NCBI RefSeq assembly: GCF_947331435.1
Contig: NZ_CAMZOF010000011.1
Location: 62,001-126,000 of the forward strand
Reading direction: 5' to 3'
DNA: 64,000 nt
From: Pelagibius sp. Alg239-R121
Lineage (GTDB): Bacteria; Pseudomonadota; Alphaproteobacteria; Kiloniellales; Kiloniellaceae
Notes under the pieces: model-generated
Database searches by the model: none
Seen by the model: only the letters and a program-made list of their open reading frames with translations
What the model was told of the DNA's origin: nothing
Made by a program: the position numbers and the translations under genes
In this document: in pieces, positions 61,613 through 64,000 of the stretch
How the letters are laid out: each line of letters starts with the position of its first letter
How positions within the stretch are numbered: the stretch's first letter is position 1

Positions 61613-62482
61613 TCAGTTCGGGCCGCCGCAGAGCTTCTCGCGGCTGGTCAAGCTGGCCGCTTCGGCGGAATAGCCGAACGGCTCGACGATCTTGGCGAAC
61701 TCGCCACTCGACTTCATTTCAGCGAGCACCTTGTCGTAGGAGTCCCGCAGAGCACCGGCGCCTTTGGGGAAGGCAACGCCCGCACAGAAAATCGGCGTGT
61801 TCTCAACCGGCGCGAACATTTCCAGGCCCGGGTCGTTGGCCTTTTTCAGAAGATCGCTGATCGAGAGCACCGGCAGGGCGTAGACGTCGATCCGGCCGTC
61901 CTGCAACATCTTCAGCCCGCTCTGTGGGTCGGGCACCACGACCACGCGCTCCCGGGGGACGCCGGCGCCGAGAGCAAGCTTCTCCTCGGTGCCGCCGCCC
62001 ACGACGCCGACCTTGGCACTCTCGGAGGCCGCGATGGCTTCGAAACTTTTGACCCCGAGCGGATTACCCTTTTTGACCGCAAAGGATTCTGCATCGCAAA
62101 GATCGGGTTCGGAAAAGAGAACCGCATTGCAGCGCTCCGGTTTGATAAAGAGGCCTGCTGCAACCATATCGAAACGCTTGGCCTGGATACCCGGAATCAT
62201 CGCGCCGTATTCCGAGATGGAAGCAACGACGTCGCCGACTCCAAGGCGTTTAAGAACCGCGCGCGCCACTTCCGGGGCCGCGCCGGTGACCTTTCCGTCC
62301 GACTTCACTTCGGTCCAGGGTGGCTCGTTGGCAATTGCGATGCGCGCAAACCCCTGTTCCTTCAAGCGTTCTAAATCGCCCTCGGCCCTGACATCGCTCA
62401 CGCCGCCGAGCGATGTGACGAGAACCGCAGCCACAGCAGCGGTCGGCAGGATCGACCGGAAGGTCGTCATTAATCTGGTCAT
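61613..62482 (-). CDS. ehuB: Ectoine/hydroxyectoine-binding protein EhuB
   Basis: The 289-residue protein has a Sec signal (VLVTSLGGVSDVRA-EGD) and the amino-acid-binding pattern ARIAIANEPPWTEV, RFDMVAAGLFIKPERC and GVVGGGTEEKLAL. Known EhuB proteins form an aromatic cage for the ectoine ring. GGGAGAA precedes the ATG. It delivers ectoine to EhuCD. Confidence 0.94.
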   Translation of the reverse strand: MTRLMTTFRSILPTAAVAAVLVTSLGGVSDVRAEGDLERLKEQGFARIAIANEPPWTEVKSDGKVTGAAPEVARAVLKRLGVGDVVASISEYGAMIPGIQAKRFDMVAAGLFIKPERCNAVLFSEPDLCDAESFAVKKGNPLGVKSFEAIAASESAKVGVVGGGTEEKLALGAGVPRERVVVVPDPQSGLKMLQDGRIDVYALPVLSISDLLKKANDPGLEMFAPVENTPIFCAGVAFPKGAGALRDSYDKVLAEMKSSGEFAKIVEPFGYSAEAASLTSREKLCGGPN

Positions 62483-62539
62483 CTGCTTTTCTCCCTTTTT
62501 GGTTTATTGTCGTTCAAGTCCGTTGCAGCGTCCGGCGGA

Positions 62540-63325
62540 TCAGATCCGCTGCCCCGCAGCGATGATCTTTTTCAGGAAGGCCTGTGTGCGTTCTTCCTTC
62601 GGCTGGGTGAAGATATCGTCGGGTGGCCCTTCCTCCACGATCCGGCCGCCGTCGAAAAACAGGACGCGGTCGGCAAAATCATGGGCAAAACTCATTTCGT
62701 GCGTGACCAGCAGCATGGTCATGTCGGTTTCCTCGGCGAGGCGCCGCATGACGTTGAGCACTTCCTCAACCAGTTCGGGATCCAGCGCAGAGGTCACCTC
62801 GTCGAACAGCATGATCTTGGGCTGCAAAGCCAGGGCGCGGGCGATCGCAACGCGCTGCTTCTGGCCGCCCGAGAGCTGCGCCGGTTTCGCATCGGCCTTT
62901 TCGGCCATGCCGACCATTTCCAACAGAGTCATGGCGCTGCGTTTCGCATCTTCGCGGCCGGCACCTTTGGTCAAGATCGGCGCCAGGGTCACATTTTCCA
63001 GAACGGTCTTGTGGGGAAAGAGATTGAAGAGCTGAAAGACCATGCCGATCTTGGCGCGCATCTTATGCAAATGGCGCTCGTCGGCTGGGATCAGCCCGCC
63101 TTCGTGTTCGCGGTGCCAAAGCTGCTCGCCATCGACCTTGATGGTGCCGCCGTTGATGGTCTCCAACGTCATCAGGATGCGCAGGATCGTCGTCTTTCCC
63201 GAACCTGAAGGGCCGATCAACGCCAGCTTTTCGCCCGGCGCGACGTTAAAAGAGAGGTCCTTGAGAACCTCCAAGGCGCCAAAGCTCTTGGACACGCCAT
63301 CAATTTCGATAATCGGCTGAAGCAT
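62540..63325 (-). CDS. ehuA: Ectoine/hydroxyectoine ABC transporter ATP-binding protein EhuA
   Basis: The 261-residue ATPase has Walker [13 protein letters not shown], signature [15 protein letters not shown], Walker [14 protein letters not shown] and H-loop VTHE. It is of the polar-amino-acid type. It leads the ehuABCD-eutABC-doeAB row on the minus strand, after the enuR gene. Confidence 0.95.
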   Translation of the reverse strand: MLQPIIEIDGVSKSFGALEVLKDLSFNVAPGEKLALIGPSGSGKTTILRILMTLETINGGTIKVDGEQLWHREHEGGLIPADERHLHKMRAKIGMVFQLFNLFPHKTVLENVTLAPILTKGAGREDAKRSAMTLLEMVGMAEKADAKPAQLSGGQKQRVAIARALALQPKIMLFDEVTSALDPELVEEVLNVMRRLAEETDMTMLLVTHEMSFAHDFADRVLFFDGGRIVEEGPPDDIFTQPKEERTQAFLKKIIAAGQRI

Positions 63326-63468
63326 GAAGCCGTCGTTCCCCGCCTGAGACCCTGATTTCCCGGCTACGATGGGTTCGACATTAAATCATGTCAATTTTAA
63401 AAACGTATCATGACAATATCAATGCAGTAAATACGAACAGCCTACGGATATCCGGCAACGCCAAATCT

Positions 63469-64000
63469 TCAGATAGCGAGAAGCGCCGGTTCCGGGTCAC
63501 CGTGGTAAAGCCCGGCAAGCGTGATCAGGGCCGCCCGCAAATCACGCTCGCTGGGCGCACCGATACAGATCCTTATGGCGGGATCGGCATGCTCGTGAGA
63601 AATCGCAAAGGATTTTCCAGGCGCGACGGCAACCCCCTGAACCCTTGCGAGAGCGGTAAATTCATCTTCCTTACGCCCCTTTGGAAGCGGCAGCCAGACA
63701 TGAAGGCTTTCCGGATGGGCGCGATAGTCAACACCCTGCAAAACCTCATCGACGATCCGGTGCCGCCGCCGTAGAGCGTCCCGCTGCCAATGGACAAATT
63801 CCATGGCGGTGCCGTCCTCCACCCACCGTGTTGCCAACTCGGCGATGATCGGCGTCGCCATCCAGTTGGTGACGAGGTGACGGTTCGCGGCCGCCGCGAC
63901 AAACCGTTCCGGCACGACCAGATAACCGGTTCTAAGACCGGGCACCACGATCTTGGTAAAACTGGTGAAGTAGTGGGTACGCTCGGGTGCCAGGGTCACG
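63469..64000 (-). CDS. enuR: MocR/GntR-type regulator of ectoine utilization (3' partial)
   Basis: Only the C-terminal 177 or so residues are in the window; the gene continues past the right end. The visible part is an aminotransferase-like effector domain with the PLP lysine in TSFTKIVVPGLRTGYLVVPER (part: SFTKIVVPGLRTGY). EnuR represses ectoine-catabolic genes until N-acetyl-diaminobutyrate binds its PLP. The 143-bp gap to ehuA should carry its operator. Assignment rests on the MocR fold plus the location. Confidence 0.88.
   Translation of the reverse strand, partial: VTLAPERTHYFTSFTKIVVPGLRTGYLVVPERFVAAAANRHLVTNWMATPIIAELATRWVEDGTAMEFVHWQRDALRRRHRIVDEVLQGVDYRAHPESLHVWLPLPKGRKEDEFTALARVQGVAVAPGKSFAISHEHADPAIRICIGAPSERDLRAALITLAGLYHGDPEPALLAI

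Noticed and set aside
1-64000. tRNA, rRNA, CRISPR or complete insertion sequence
   Set aside because: No cloverleaf-like sequence, rRNA conserved stretch, regular spacer array or transposase gene was seen; the palindromic element at 57170 has no coding capacity.

Overview
The window reads as a dense chromosomal segment of a GC-rich, probably marine or halotolerant alphaproteobacterium. The pointers are an S. meliloti-like ehuABCD-eutABC-doeAB ectoine-catabolism operon, a glycine betaine transporter, several TRAP systems, PEP-CTERM-type surface proteins and many orphan solute-binding proteins. The genus cannot be fixed from sequence alone; a Rhodospirillales/Kiloniellales-like relative is a guess. 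No tRNA, rRNA, CRISPR array, complete insertion sequence or prophage was seen.

Layout. 1-858: 3' part of a TRAP solute-binding gene with a clear terminator. 1199-1774: an AAA+ ATPase cut short before its lid domain. 1818-11300: an arginine/ornithine block with ornithine aminotransferase, arginase, a divergent Lrp/AsnC regulator, a complete TRAP transporter, an unrecognised multi-pass membrane protein, a DadA-like FAD oxidoreductase and RidA. 11428-18359: an exported hypothetical protein, a multicopper oxidase, a VPLP-type sorting-signal protein, a CGNR regulator and two orphan ABC solute-binding proteins. 18882-29842: LysR, a second VPLP-type paralogue, GST plus a CoA-transferase (with a gst remnant nearby), a DUF5939-type adenylate cyclase, a beta-lactamase-fold hydrolase, a Bcr/CflA exporter with its divergent LysR, and a GntR/monooxygenase pair. 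29906-38216: small zinc and membrane proteins, a truncated haemoglobin overlapping a PAS-adenylate cyclase, a methyltransferase and hydrolase, a multi-PAS hybrid histidine kinase with its response regulator, and a second, lone OmpR-type regulator.

38544-43241: glycine betaine ABC transporter with a double-length permease. 43419-49453: GNAT, EamA exporter, a PEP-CTERM protein with four 58-residue repeats, isochorismatase, another PEP-CTERM protein and a membrane-bound class III cyclase. 49838-54801: a halo-organic or epoxide module: a LinB-like haloalkane dehalogenase carrying a twin-arginine-type signal, a cysteine-rich MarR with two perfect operator-like palindromes, LysR, an orphan TRAP binding protein and an epoxide-hydrolase-like enzyme. 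54942-64000: the ectoine operon, all on the minus strand, with the start of enuR beyond the window end. A 176-bp palindromic MITE-like element sits inside it.

The strongest leads for new biology are the overlapping truncated-haemoglobin/cyclase pair (a possible two-protein gas-responsive cAMP switch), the apparently exported dehalogenase under MarR-type palindromes, the palindromic element that supplies the eutC stop codon, and a minus-strand leader with a strong terminator ahead of an orphan binding protein. Three class III cyclases in 64 kb suggest extensive cAMP signalling.
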